Source: Uliginosibacterium gangwonense (GTDB lineage: Bacteria > Pseudomonadota > Gammaproteobacteria > Burkholderiales > Rhodocyclaceae). From it: a stretch of DNA of 34,056 nt. This document shows positions 1 through 9,107 of this stretch, one piece after another. The translations under genes were made by a program, and so were the position numbers. The notes below the pieces were generated by a model, which worked only from the letters and a program-made list of their open reading frames with translations, did no database searches and was not told the origin of the DNA. Each line of letters opens with the position of its first letter. The stretch's first letter is position 1. The stretch spans positions 1-34,056 of the forward strand of contig DYIB01000024.1 in assembly GCA_020723855.1 (NCBI GenBank). Reading direction: 5' to 3'.

Positions 1-84
1 CGCCGCCTGATCAGCCATGCCGGGGCGGCTCATACACCAGACTTGACGATAACTCGTGCCACGGAGTCAGTCGCGTCCTACAAT

Positions 85-115
85 AGGCAGGAAGTTATAA
101 GCAAGTTTCCTGCCT
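85..115. repeat. Inverted repeat, possible terminator
   Basis: A perfect 9-bp stem (AGGCAGGAA at 85-93, TTCCTGCCT at 107-115) encloses a 13-nt loop and is followed on the plus strand by TTGTTT. It could end transcription of a gene lying to the left of the window. The T tract is short and broken, so terminator function is uncertain. The rest of 1-222 holds no gene I can recognise, and this stretch is noticeably more AT-rich than what follows. Confidence 0.4.
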
Positions 116-222
116 TTGTTTGGTAAGGGTTTGAGCCGGCGAAATAATTGCCGCGGCTTTGGACACCGGCGAGGCGTATCGGGAGCGTCGTGTAAAAATG
201 TTCGACATATCTTTCCTGGCGG

Positions 223-846
223 ATGGCCATGAGTCCTGAATACTGGAGCGAGGCCAGCCGGGTCCTGTCGCGCCGGGACCCGGTGATGGCGGGGCTCGTG
301 CGCCAGTATCGCGACTCCTGCCTGCGCCGGCGCAGCCGGCCCTTCGTCACCCTGGCCCGCTCCATCGTCGCCCAGCAGATCTCGGTGAAGGCGGCCGACG
401 CCGTGTGGTCGCGCCTCACCGTCGCGGTCGGTCCGGTGACGCCGGCGGCGCTGCTGGCCGCGGGCCCGGCAGGCCTGGCGGCCAGCGGCTTGTCGGCGCG
501 CAAGGTGGAATACCTGCTCGACCTGGCCCAGCGCTTCGAGCGGCGCCTGATTCGTCCGGCCCGCTGGCGCCGCATGAGCGACGAGGAGGTCATCGCCGAT
601 CTCACCCGGATCCGCGGCATCGGCCGCTGGACGGCGGAGATGTTCCTGATCTTCAATCTCCTGCGCCCCGACGTTCTGCCCGTGGACGACATCGGCCTGC
701 AGCGGGCCGTGGCGATGCACTACCTGGGCGGTTCCCCGCCCGACCGGCAGGCGCTGCTGGAAATCGGCCAGACTTGGAGCCCATGGCGCACCGTTGCCAC
801 CTGGTACCTGTGGCGCAGCCTCGACCCGGTGACGGTCGAGTACTGA
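223..846 (+). CDS. DNA-3-methyladenine glycosylase, AlkA/HhH-GPD family
   Basis: Base-excision repair enzyme that removes alkylated purines from DNA; 207 residues. The helix-hairpin-helix is visible at about 127-139 (LTRIRGIGRWTAE), followed by the catalytic Asp region at 153-158 (PVDDIG), with D155/D156 as candidates. A WSPWR segment near the C-terminus matches the WKPWR region of AlkA. There is no AlkA-type N-terminal domain and no Ada domain, so this is a short catalytic-core form. An alternative ATG lies at 229; neither start has a good ribosome-binding site. It sits 71 bp upstream of accA on the same strand. Family assignment is firm; the exact substrate range is inferred. Confidence 0.88.
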   Translation: MAMSPEYWSEASRVLSRRDPVMAGLVRQYRDSCLRRRSRPFVTLARSIVAQQISVKAADAVWSRLTVAVGPVTPAALLAAGPAGLAASGLSARKVEYLLDLAQRFERRLIRPARWRRMSDEEVIADLTRIRGIGRWTAEMFLIFNLLRPDVLPVDDIGLQRAVAMHYLGGSPPDRQALLEIGQTWSPWRTVATWYLWRSLDPVTVEY

Positions 847-880
847 GCAGACCCCCGGCGGAAAGCCCCGGCCGTTGCTG

Positions 881-886
881 TACAAT
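881..886 (+). promoter_or_regulatory. Possible -10 box of an accA promoter
   Basis: TACAAT followed by a GC-rich stretch (ACGCCACCC), 31 bp before the accA start. No convincing -35 hexamer lies 16-18 bp upstream, so the call rests on the -10 box and its position. The same pattern, TANAAT followed by a GC-rich discriminator, recurs at the strong rpsF promoter. Confidence 0.3.
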
Positions 887-917
887 ACGCCACCCTCCGC
901 TCCCCCCTTAGCGATTC

Positions 918-1886
<969 letters not shown>

Positions 1887-3191
1887 CCTGCCGGTCATCG
1901 TCGGCCGCGTGCTGGCCGACGCTACGCGCGCCGGCGACAGGCTGGTCGTGGGCCTGTCGGGCGGCATCGATTCGGTCGTTCTCCTGCATGTGCTGTGCGC
2001 CCTGCGCCGCGCCCGTGGCCTGGTTCTTTCCGCCATTCACGTCAATCATGGCCTCAGCCCCTGTGCCGGGCAGTGGGAAGACTTCTGCCGGCAGTTGTGC
2101 GGCCAATGGCAGGTGCCGCTGGCGGTCAGGCGGGTGACGGTGGAGCGGGGCGGTGGCGACGGTCTGGAAGCGGCGGCACGCCGGGCGCGCTACCAGGCCT
2201 TCGCCGGGATCGCCACCGACTGGCTGGTGCTGGCCCATCAGCGCGACGACCAGGCCGAGACCCTGCTGTTCAATCTCCTGCGCGGCGCCGGCGTGGGCGG
2301 CGCCGCAGCCATGGATGCCGTGGCGGAAGCCAGGCAGGGAGAACGGCGCCTGCGCCTGTTGCGCCCCCTGCTCGAGGTGCCGCGCCAGGACATCGAGCGC
2401 TACGCCCGCAGCCAGGGCTTGCGCTGGGTGGAGGACGAAAGCAACGCCGATCCCGGCTTGTCGCGCAACTTCCTCCGCCACGAGATCCTGGCCCGCCTCA
2501 AGGCGCGTTTTCCCGGCGCCGATGCGGCGCTGGCCCGCGCCGCGCAACGCTTCGGCGAGGCCGAAAGTCTGCTCGACCAGTTGGCGGAGCTGGACCACGG
2601 CGGTCCCGCCCACGACCGGCTGGCGCTGGCTGCGCTGGAGAAGCTGGATGAGGCGCGGGGGCGCAACCTGCTGCGCTGGTATCTCAAGGGCCGGCATCTG
2701 CCCATCCCGTCGGCGCGCCGGCTGGCGGAGGTGCACCGGCAGCTCCTGGCGGCGCGCGGCGACCGGCGCGTGGCATTTCCCCTGGGACGGCAAGTGCTGC
2801 TGCGCTATCGCGGCGAAATCCTCCTGGAGCCGCGCTCGGGGCCGCGCCCGGAGCGGCTGCCGTGGCGGGGTGAGGGGAGCCTGCCCTGGGGCGAGGGCGT
2901 GGTGCGCTTCGTCGGGACGATGGGGACGGGCATCAGTGCAAGCAAGCTTGCGGGACGGTACGTCTTCCTTGCCCCGCGCCGGGGCGGCGAGAGGCTGCAA
3001 CCGGACTGCCGCCGGCCGCGGCGCAGCCTGAAGAACCTGTTCCAGGAGGCGGGCGTGCCGCCCCCGCGGCGGCAGGGCATGCCCCTGCTGTGGTGCGGCG
3101 GGGAACTGGTCTGGGTGCCCGACATCGGCATCGCCTGCGGCTATCAATGCGGCCCCGGCGAACCGGGCTGGCAGGTGGAGTGGGAGATGAC

Positions 3192-3794
3192 TTAGGTCTT
3201 GGTGGCCAGCAACTGGGCCAGTTCGACCGCCGAGCGTACCCTCATCTTCTCGAAAATGCGCGCCCGGTGCACCTCCACGGTGCGCACCGCGATCTGCAGT
3301 TCATCGGCGATGACCTTGTTGTACTTGCCGGCGAGGATGCGTTCCATCACTTCCCGCTCGCGCGGCGTCAGCTGCGCCAGCCGCGAGGACACCGATTCCT
3401 GGTTGGCCTGCTGGCTGCGGCGCGCCCGGTCCGCTTCCAGGGCCTTGAGCACCCGGTCCACCAGCTCGTTGTCGTTGAACGGCTTCTCCACGAAATCAAA
3501 GGCGCCCTTCTTGAGGGCCACCACCGCCAGAGGGATGTCGCCGTGGCCGGTGAGGAAGATCACCGGCAGCCGGCAATTGCGCTCGAGCAGGCGGTCGAAC
3601 AGTTCGATGCCGCTCATGCCGTCCATGCGCACATCGAGAATCAGGCAGCCGTCCATGTCGGGACGATAGTCGGTCAGGAAAGCCTCGGCCGACGCCCAGG
3701 CCTGGGCCGCCACGCCGCGCGACTTGAACAGCCAGACCAGGGCGTCGCGGATCGCCTCGTCGTCATCGACGATATAGGCCTTGCTGTGGGTCAT
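3192..3794 (-). CDS. Two-component response regulator, FixJ/DctR type (REC + LuxR HTH)
   Basis: A 200-residue transcriptional regulator. The receiver domain shows acidic residues D10-D12, the phosphoacceptor D54 (LILDVRMDGMSG), T82 and K104 (VEKPF). A LuxR/FixJ-type helix-turn-helix follows at about 137-190 (LTPREREVMERILAG). The start at 3794 overlaps the kinase stop in an ATGA arrangement; the longer open frame upstream belongs to the kinase gene. Together with the kinase and the divergent dctPQM genes the set resembles the DctS-DctR system of Rhodobacter capsulatus, which controls C4-dicarboxylate uptake. Domain calls are seen directly; the regulatory target is inferred from context. Confidence 0.9.
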   Translation of the reverse strand: MTHSKAYIVDDDEAIRDALVWLFKSRGVAAQAWASAEAFLTDYRPDMDGCLILDVRMDGMSGIELFDRLLERNCRLPVIFLTGHGDIPLAVVALKKGAFDFVEKPFNDNELVDRVLKALEADRARRSQQANQESVSSRLAQLTPREREVMERILAGKYNKVIADELQIAVRTVEVHRARIFEKMRVRSAVELAQLLATKT

Positions 3795-5764
3795 GGGTTG
3801 TCCAGGGGCAGAGTGAACCGGAACACGGTGCCGCGGGGCGGATTGTCTTCGGCCCACATCCGTCCCTTGTGGAATTCTATGATCGTGCGGCAGATATTCA
3901 AACCCATGCCCATGCCCTCGACCTTGGTGGAGTAGAAGGGCTCGAACAGATGGGCCGCCACCTCGGTCGGGATACCGCAGCCGCGGTCGGCCACGCTGAC
4001 CATGATGGCTCCGTCGTGCACGGCGGTGCTGACGGCGAGCAGCCGGTCGGTGGCGCGCACTTCGAGCATCGCTTCCATGCCGTTGCGCAGGAGATTGAGC
4101 AGCACCTGCTCCAGCATCACCCGATCGGCCAGGACCTGGGGCAGGCCGGGAGCCAACTGCTGGCGGATCTTCACCTGGCGCTTGCGCGCGTCCGCTTCCA
4201 TGAAGCCTATCGTATCCTCGACGATGGCATTGACGTCGCAGGGCGCGCGGCGCGGTTCGCTCTTCTTCACGAACTCGTGCACCTGGCGGATGATGCGGCC
4301 GGCGCGCTGCGCCTGGGTGGCCATTTTCTCCAGGGCGCCGCGCAGTTCCTCGGGGGGCAGGTCGTTCGCCTCGAGGCGGTTGAGGCAGCCGGTGGTATAG
4401 CTGGCAATGGCGGAGAGGGGCTGGTTGAGCTCGTGGGCCAGGGTCGAGGCCATCTCGCCCATGGTCACCAGCCGGGCGGTGAATTGCAGTTTTTCCTGCT
4501 GCTGGCGCTGGATTTCCTCCAGCCGCTTGGCTTCCGTGATATCCAGCACCGAGCTGAGCCAGCCGGTCTGCACCCCCCGGTCATCCACCAGGGGCGCGGC
4601 ATAGACCCGGGTATAGACCGTGGCTCCGTTCTTGTGGCGCAGGCGCGACTCGAAGCCTTCCGGCGGCGCTTCGCCCGCCAGCACCCGGGCGCTCTGCAGC
4701 TCGTTGGTCTCGATGTTGTCCGGGTCCCAATAGGGCATGGGCGGCTCGCGCCCGATGAGCTCCTCGGGAGAATAGCCCACCATGCGGCAGAACGCGGGGT
4801 TGACATAGGTGAGGCGGCCCTGCAGGTCGCGGGCGCGCAGGCCGGTGGGCAGGGAATCCTCCATCGCCTTGCGGAAGGCGTGCTCGCGGCGCAACGCCGT
4901 TTCCGCCGCCAGGCGGCGCTGCACGTGGCGGCGCAGGGCCCACAGGCTGGCCAGAACGCCGAGGGCCAGGCCGAAAATGGCCACCGCCAGCAGGTTGCGC
5001 ACCAGGTTGGTCTTCGCCCGGTACGAGGTGAGGTGCAGCATCAGGCCGTGGCCGGGGGGGTCGAAGGGAAGCTGGTATTCGAGCGCCGCCTGGCCGGCCG
5101 CCACGTTCGACTTGCTGGCCAAGACGTTGCCGCTGCCGTCCAGCACCGTCAGCCGGTACTTCTCGGCGAACCACCAGGGCACCTGGCGCGCCAGCAGGGC
5201 CCGCACCGAATAGGTGGCCGCCACCGAGCCCACGTGGCTGCCTTCGCGGAAAACGGGGACGATCACGTCGAACCGGCTGTCGCCGCCGTCGCTCTGGTAG
5301 GGGGCGGAGTAGGTGGCGTTGCCCGTGGAGCGGGCGAGGCGGAAGGCCTGGACCACTGGCTCTTGGCGCATGCCCATGCCGGCGACCGCCTCCCGGGTGG
5401 GGCCGGGGCTGGCGATGAGCACCGACCCGGCCTCGTCCACCGCCGCGATCTGCACGATTTCCGGGCTGTTGGACACCACGCTGCGGGCGCGCAGGTCGAA
5501 GCGGGCGGCGGCCAGTTCGCCGGAGAAGTAGTCCTGGGCGAGCTGCTGCAGCAGCTCCTGGTTGCGCGTCAGATGGAAGCGCAGGTCCTGCTCGATCCAC
5601 AGCACGTCGCTGATCAGGGTGGCGCGCTGCTCCTCCAGCTCCTGCCGGTGCAGCAGCCACAACAGGGCCAGTACCGCGACGACGAACAGGGCGATGGCGA
5701 TGCGTGGCGCCGCCCAGTACCAGTGCTGGGTGCCGGGGGGAGGGGACGGGCTGGCGACGTTCAT
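3791..5764 (-). CDS. Membrane sensor histidine kinase, DctS-like
   Basis: A 657-residue kinase with two membrane segments at about 21-39 and 256-277 bracketing a periplasmic sensor region of some 215 residues. A PAS domain follows at about 295-410, then the HisKA dimerisation domain with the phosphoacceptor H444 (LAHELNQPL), and a HATPase domain with the N box (NLLRNGMEA, 557-565), the G1 box (DRGCGIP, 593-599) and the G2 box (GMGMGL, 617-622). All catalytic elements are present. I placed the start at ATG 5764; further upstream the frame is a shadow of dctP. The gene is divergent from dctP across 171 bp, so sensing of C4-dicarboxylates is the likely role by analogy with DctS/DctB; the ligand itself is inferred. 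Confidence 0.92.
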   Translation of the reverse strand: MNVASPSPPPGTQHWYWAAPRIAIALFVVAVLALLWLLHRQELEEQRATLISDVLWIEQDLRFHLTRNQELLQQLAQDYFSGELAAARFDLRARSVVSNSPEIVQIAAVDEAGSVLIASPGPTREAVAGMGMRQEPVVQAFRLARSTGNATYSAPYQSDGGDSRFDVIVPVFREGSHVGSVAATYSVRALLARQVPWWFAEKYRLTVLDGSGNVLASKSNVAAGQAALEYQLPFDPPGHGLMLHLTSYRAKTNLVRNLLAVAIFGLALGVLASLWALRRHVQRRLAAETALRREHAFRKAMEDSLPTGLRARDLQGRLTYVNPAFCRMVGYSPEELIGREPPMPYWDPDNIETNELQSARVLAGEAPPEGFESRLRHKNGATVYTRVYAAPLVDDRGVQTGWLSSVLDITEAKRLEEIQRQQQEKLQFTARLVTMGEMASTLAHELNQPLSAIASYTTGCLNRLEANDLPPEELRGALEKMATQAQRAGRIIRQVHEFVKKSEPRRAPCDVNAIVEDTIGFMEADARKRQVKIRQQLAPGLPQVLADRVMLEQVLLNLLRNGMEAMLEVRATDRLLAVSTAVHDGAIMVSVADRGCGIPTEVAAHLFEPFYSTKVEGMGMGLNICRTIIEFHKGRMWAEDNPPRGTVFRFTLPLDNP

Positions 5765-5828
5765 TGCGGGGAGAGCCGGTTCGGCCGAATGGTAACCCAG
5801 TCCGGGCGTTAGGGCGTTTTCCCCGATT

Positions 5829-5905
5829 ACGGGTTTCCACAATTGGCGGGTTGCGCCGCCGCGGCGACAATCCGCACACCGGGAAAACGGGTTTGCACAA
5901 CGGCG
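5829..5905. repeat. Two imperfect direct repeats in the dctP-kinase divergent promoter region
   Basis: ACGGGTTTCCACAATTGGCG (5829-5848) and ACGGGTTTGCACAACGGCG (5887-5905) share ACGGGTTT-N-CACAA followed by GGCG and start 58 bp apart. They are candidate binding sites for the neighbouring DctR-like regulator. This is inference from position and repetition; no known operator was matched. Confidence 0.4.
5843..5871 (+). promoter_or_regulatory. Possible sigma-70 promoter for dctPQM
   Basis: TTGGCG (5843-5848) and GACAAT (5866-5871) are separated by 17 bp, each matching 4 of 6 consensus positions. The -35 element overlaps the first direct repeat, the arrangement expected for an activator-dependent promoter. 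I saw no well-spaced GG/GC pair indicating sigma-54. Confidence 0.3.
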
Positions 5906-5935
5906 CCCGGCCGGACCTTTTTTGGAGGAGATCCC

Positions 5936-6940
5936 ATGAAATTGAAGTCTCTCATGATAGGCGTCGCGGCGCTGGCCTTCTCGGCCGCGGCCATGGCGCA
6001 GCAGCCCATCGTCATCAAGTTCAGCCATGTAGTGGCCACGGACACCCCGAAGGGCAAGGGGGCCGAGTACTTCAAGAAACTCGCCGAAGAGCGCACCAAG
6101 GGCAGGGTGAAAGTGGAGGTGTACGCCAACAGCACTCTTTACAAGGACAAGGAAGAGCTGGAAGCCCTGCAACTGGGCGCGGTGCAGATGCTCGCACCTT
6201 CCCTGGCCAAGTTCGGTCCCCTGGGCGCACGCGAATTCGAAGTGTTCGACCTGCCCTACATCTTCGATAACTACGCCGACCTGCACCGGGTGACCGAAGG
6301 CCCCATCGGCCAGAGCCTGCTGAAGAAGCTGGAGAGCAAGGGCATCCTGGGCCTGGCCTTCTGGGATAACGGCTTCAAGGTCATGAGCGCCAACAAGCCG
6401 CTCAAAAAGCCCGAAGACTTCAAGGGGCTGAAGATGCGCATCCAGTCGTCCAAAGTGCTAGATTCCCAGATGCGCGCCCTGGGGGCAATTCCGCAAGTAT
6501 TGGCCTTCTCGGAGGTCTATCAGGCCCTGCAGACGGGCGTGGTGGACGGCACCGAGAACCCGCCCTCCAACCTCTATACCCAGAAGATGCACGAGGTGCA
6601 GAAGTACGTGACCCTGTCGGACCACGGCTATCTGGGTTATGCGGTGATCGTAAACAAGAAGTTCTGGGAAGGGCTGCCCGCCGATATCCGCACCACCCTG
6701 GAGGGGGCCATGAAGGACGCCACCAAATATGCCAACGACATCGCCAAGAAGGAAAACGACGATGCCCTGGAGGCGGTGCGCAAGTCCGGCAAGAGCCAGA
6801 TCCTCACCCTGACCGAAGACGAGAAGAAAGCCTGGAAGAAGGCGCTGGTCAAGGTACATCAGGAGCACGAAGGCAAGATCGGCAAGGAGCTGATCCAGTC
6901 CATCTACAAGGAAACCGGCTTCGATCCGAGCAAGCTGTAA
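5936..6940 (+). CDS. dctP: TRAP transporter substrate-binding protein DctP
   Basis: Periplasmic receptor that captures C4-dicarboxylates (succinate, fumarate, malate) and delivers them to the DctQM membrane complex. The start at ATG 5936 follows a strong Shine-Dalgarno (TTGGAGGAG). The 334-residue product begins with a Sec signal peptide (MKLKSLMIGVAALAFSAAAMA), probably cleaved near residue 22. The mature part carries typical DctP features: IKFSHVVA at its start, the KMRIQSS segment that holds the carboxylate-binding Arg of this family, and the region around VVDGTENPPSN. It heads a three-gene operon divergent from the two-component kinase. The family is certain; C4-dicarboxylate specificity is very likely from sequence resemblance and context. 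Confidence 0.95.
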   Translation: MKLKSLMIGVAALAFSAAAMAQQPIVIKFSHVVATDTPKGKGAEYFKKLAEERTKGRVKVEVYANSTLYKDKEELEALQLGAVQMLAPSLAKFGPLGAREFEVFDLPYIFDNYADLHRVTEGPIGQSLLKKLESKGILGLAFWDNGFKVMSANKPLKKPEDFKGLKMRIQSSKVLDSQMRALGAIPQVLAFSEVYQALQTGVVDGTENPPSNLYTQKMHEVQKYVTLSDHGYLGYAVIVNKKFWEGLPADIRTTLEGAMKDATKYANDIAKKENDDALEAVRKSGKSQILTLTEDEKKAWKKALVKVHQEHEGKIGKELIQSIYKETGFDPSKL

Positions 6941-6950
6941 TCGTCCTTGA

Positions 6951-6978
6951 CACCAGCCACCGGGGGGGGGGGCTGGTG
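6951..6978 (+). repeat. Hairpin with an 11-G tract between dctP and dctQ
   Basis: CACCAGCC (6951-6958) pairs perfectly with GGCTGGTG (6971-6978). The intervening loop is mostly a G run; counting the first stem bases, 11 consecutive Gs lie at 6962-6972. The structure starts 10 bp after the dctP stop and is followed by GCTTTCCC, which is not a proper U tract. It may act as an mRNA stabilising or partial termination element giving more DctP than DctQM, which is the usual stoichiometric need. Confidence 0.5.
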
Positions 6979-7014
6979 GCTTTCCCCCGGCCCCGCGTTT
7001 CCAGCGAGGGAAAA

Positions 7015-7659
7015 ATGAACAGATTTCTCAATCACTTGGAAGAGTGGCTCATCGCCATCCTGATGGCGGCGGCGACGCTCGTGATCTTTGTTGCCGTGCT
7101 GCACCGCTACGCCTCGGGAATACCCATTCCCGGGATGCAGGACTGGCTGATCTCCCTGAACCTGAGCTGGGCGCAGGAGTTGTGCATCTACATGTTCGTA
7201 TGGATGGCCAAGTTCGGTGCGGCCTACGGCGTGCGCACCGGCATCCACGTGGGCGTCGATGTCCTGATCAATCACCTGTCGGAAAAGAACCGGGCGAAAT
7301 TCATCATCTTCGGCCTGCTGGCCGGGGCGTTCTTCACCGGCATCGTGGGCACCATGGGCGCCAATTTCGTCTGGCACATCGCCCACACCGACCAGATCTC
7401 CGCCGACCTGGAACTCCCCATGTGGCTGGTCTATCTCGCCATCCCGCTCGGCTCCTATCTCATGTGCTTCCGCTTCCTGCAGGTCGCCTGGTCCTTCGCC
7501 AGAACCGGAGAACTGCCCCATCACGATCACGGCCACGTGGAGGGCGTGGAGGAAGAGCCGGTGCTCATCGGTGAGGCGGTCGAGGTGGCCGAGGACATCG
7601 AGCATGGCCACGGCGGCAAGTACGTGACAACCCAGGTCAGCACGGGAGCCAAGCGATGA
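7015..7659 (+). CDS. dctQ: TRAP transporter small permease subunit DctQ
   Basis: The small membrane subunit, with four predicted transmembrane helices, that partners with DctM. The start at ATG 7015 (MNRFLNHLEEWL) has an AGCGAGGG ribosome-binding site; the frame is open to 6976 but that extension is not DctQ-like. Length is 214 residues. The first helix lies at about 13-32. The conserved WAQELCIYMFVW stretch and the following GIHVGVDV segment are typical of the family. The C-terminus carries an unusual hydrophilic tail of about 40 residues rich in His, Asp and Glu (HHDHGHVEGVEEE, later EDIEHGHGG). The stop overlaps the dctM start (ATGA). Confidence 0.93.
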   Translation: MNRFLNHLEEWLIAILMAAATLVIFVAVLHRYASGIPIPGMQDWLISLNLSWAQELCIYMFVWMAKFGAAYGVRTGIHVGVDVLINHLSEKNRAKFIIFGLLAGAFFTGIVGTMGANFVWHIAHTDQISADLELPMWLVYLAIPLGSYLMCFRFLQVAWSFARTGELPHHDHGHVEGVEEEPVLIGEAVEVAEDIEHGHGGKYVTTQVSTGAKR

Positions 7660-8939
7660 ACGCATCGATCATTTTTGTGCTGCTGATCGGCCTCATGCTG
7701 ACCGGCATGCCGATCTCCATTTCCCTGGGCCTGACGGTGCTCACGTTCCTGTTCTTCATGACGGATGTGCCCATCGCCTCGGTGGCCCTCAAGCTGTTCA
7801 CCGGCATCGAGAAGTTCGAGATCATGGCCATCCCGTTCTTCATCCTGGCCGGCAATTTCCTCACCCATGGGGGCGTGGCGCGGCGCATGATCCGCTTCGC
7901 CACGTCCATAGTGGGCCACTGGTACGGCGGCCTGGGGCTGGGCGGCGTGGTGGCCTGCGCCCTGTTCGCCGCGGTGTCGGGCTCCAGCCCGGCCACGGTG
8001 GTGGCCATCGGTTCGATCATCCTGCCCGCCATGGTGAAGCAGGGGTTCCCGAAGAAGTTCGGCGCCGGCGTCATTTCCTGCTCCGGCTCCCTGGGCATTC
8101 TGATTCCGCCGTCCATCGTGATGGTGATGTATGCGGTGTCCACCAACAGCTCCATCGGCGCCCTGTTCATCGCCGGCGTCGTCCCCGGCCTGATGCTGGC
8201 GGCGATCCTGTTGGGCATGGCGTGGATCATGGCGCGCAAGAACCGCTATCCGCGCATGCCGCGCGCCTCCTGGAAAGAGCGTTGGAACGCGTTCCGCGAG
8301 AGCATCTGGGGCCTGGCCCTGATCATCGTCGTGATCGGCGGCATCTACACGGGCATCTTCACGCCGACCGAGGCGGCGGCCATGAGCGCCGTGTATGCCT
8401 TCTTCGTCGCGGTGTACGTGTACAAGGACTTGAGCCTGAAACAGATCCCCAAGGTGCTGCGCGACTCGGCCAACATGTCGGCCATGCTGCTCTACATCAT
8501 CACCAATGCGGTGTTGTTCTCCTTCCTGCTGACCTCCGAGAACATTCCCCAGGCCATGGCGGACTGGATTACCAATGCCGGCTTTTCCACCTGGCAGTTC
8601 CTGCTGGTGGTCAACGTCATTCTCCTGGTCGCCGGCTGCGTGATGGAGCCTTCGTCCATCATGCTCATCATGGCGCCGATCATCTTCCCCGTCGCCATGA
8701 AGCTGGGGGTGGACCCGGTGCACCTGGGCATCCTCATGACGGTGAATATGGAGATCGGCATGATTACGCCGCCGGTCGGGCTGAACCTGTACGTGGCCTC
8801 GGGCATCACCAAGATGGGGCTGACCGAGCTGTCCATCACGGTCATCCCCTGGCTGACCGTGATGCTGGTGTTCCTGGCCCTGGTCACCTACGTGCCCACC
8901 ATCTCCATCTGGTTGCCCAAGACCCTGGGCATGATGTAG
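7656..8939 (+). CDS. dctM: TRAP transporter large permease subunit DctM
   Basis: The translocation subunit of the Na+-driven TRAP transporter, 427 residues, the usual length for a stand-alone DctM with about 12 membrane segments. It begins with a hydrophobic helix (IIFVLLIGLMLTGMPI), and the family motifs GGLGLGGVVACALFAAVSGSS and PTEAAAMSAVYAF are present, as is the C-terminal MITPPVGLNLYV loop. It overlaps dctQ by 4 bases and is followed by a strong terminator, so dctPQM forms a closed unit. Confidence 0.96.
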   Translation: MNASIIFVLLIGLMLTGMPISISLGLTVLTFLFFMTDVPIASVALKLFTGIEKFEIMAIPFFILAGNFLTHGGVARRMIRFATSIVGHWYGGLGLGGVVACALFAAVSGSSPATVVAIGSIILPAMVKQGFPKKFGAGVISCSGSLGILIPPSIVMVMYAVSTNSSIGALFIAGVVPGLMLAAILLGMAWIMARKNRYPRMPRASWKERWNAFRESIWGLALIIVVIGGIYTGIFTPTEAAAMSAVYAFFVAVYVYKDLSLKQIPKVLRDSANMSAMLLYIITNAVLFSFLLTSENIPQAMADWITNAGFSTWQFLLVVNVILLVAGCVMEPSSIMLIMAPIIFPVAMKLGVDPVHLGILMTVNMEIGMITPPVGLNLYVASGITKMGLTELSITVIPWLTVMLVFLALVTYVPTISIWLPKTLGMM

Positions 8940-8959
8940 AGCAGTTGCGTCCCTTGCTC

Positions 8960-8983
8960 AACCCGGCTGCGGCCGGGTTTTTT
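8960..8983 (+). terminator. Rho-independent terminator after dctM
   Basis: An 8-bp stem (AACCCGGC at 8960-8967, GCCGGGTT at 8972-8979) with a 4-nt loop, running into six consecutive Ts. It lies 20 bp past the dctM stop and ends the dctPQM unit. Confidence 0.9.
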
Positions 8984-9107
8984 CTGCCCTGTCCCCGGCC
9001 CACACGACGTGCGCGCCCGGGACACGAGGCGATTTTGTTGATAAAATAAAAAGTTATATCGGAATCCCGTACTCTTCTTTCGACTCGTTAATTTTGGGGA
9101 GTTTTTG

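Noticed and set aside
1-126. An open frame from base 1 to the TAA at 124-126 that might be the end of an upstream gene
   Set aside because: Forty-one codons without a stop are common by chance in GC-rich DNA, the translated sequence resembled no family I know, and another frame also reads to a stop at 8-10. The identity of any gene to the left cannot be settled.
2840-2990. A possible insertion in the C-terminal part of tilS (Gly/Arg-rich, repeats such as GGGG and CGGGACG)
   Set aside because: The segment lines up with the normal TilS C-terminal domain order and the protein length is ordinary; no flanking repeat or palindrome is found.
5843-5866. A sigma-54 promoter for dctP (TTGGCGGGTTGCGC)
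   Set aside because: The GG and GC elements do not fall at the required 10-bp distance, and the regulator lacks a sigma-54 activator domain.
9030-9060. A precise sigma-70 promoter for ndk in the AT-rich stretch
   Set aside because: TAAAAT and TTATAT candidates exist, but none has a -35 at 16-18 bp; only an AT-rich promoter-like region can be stated.
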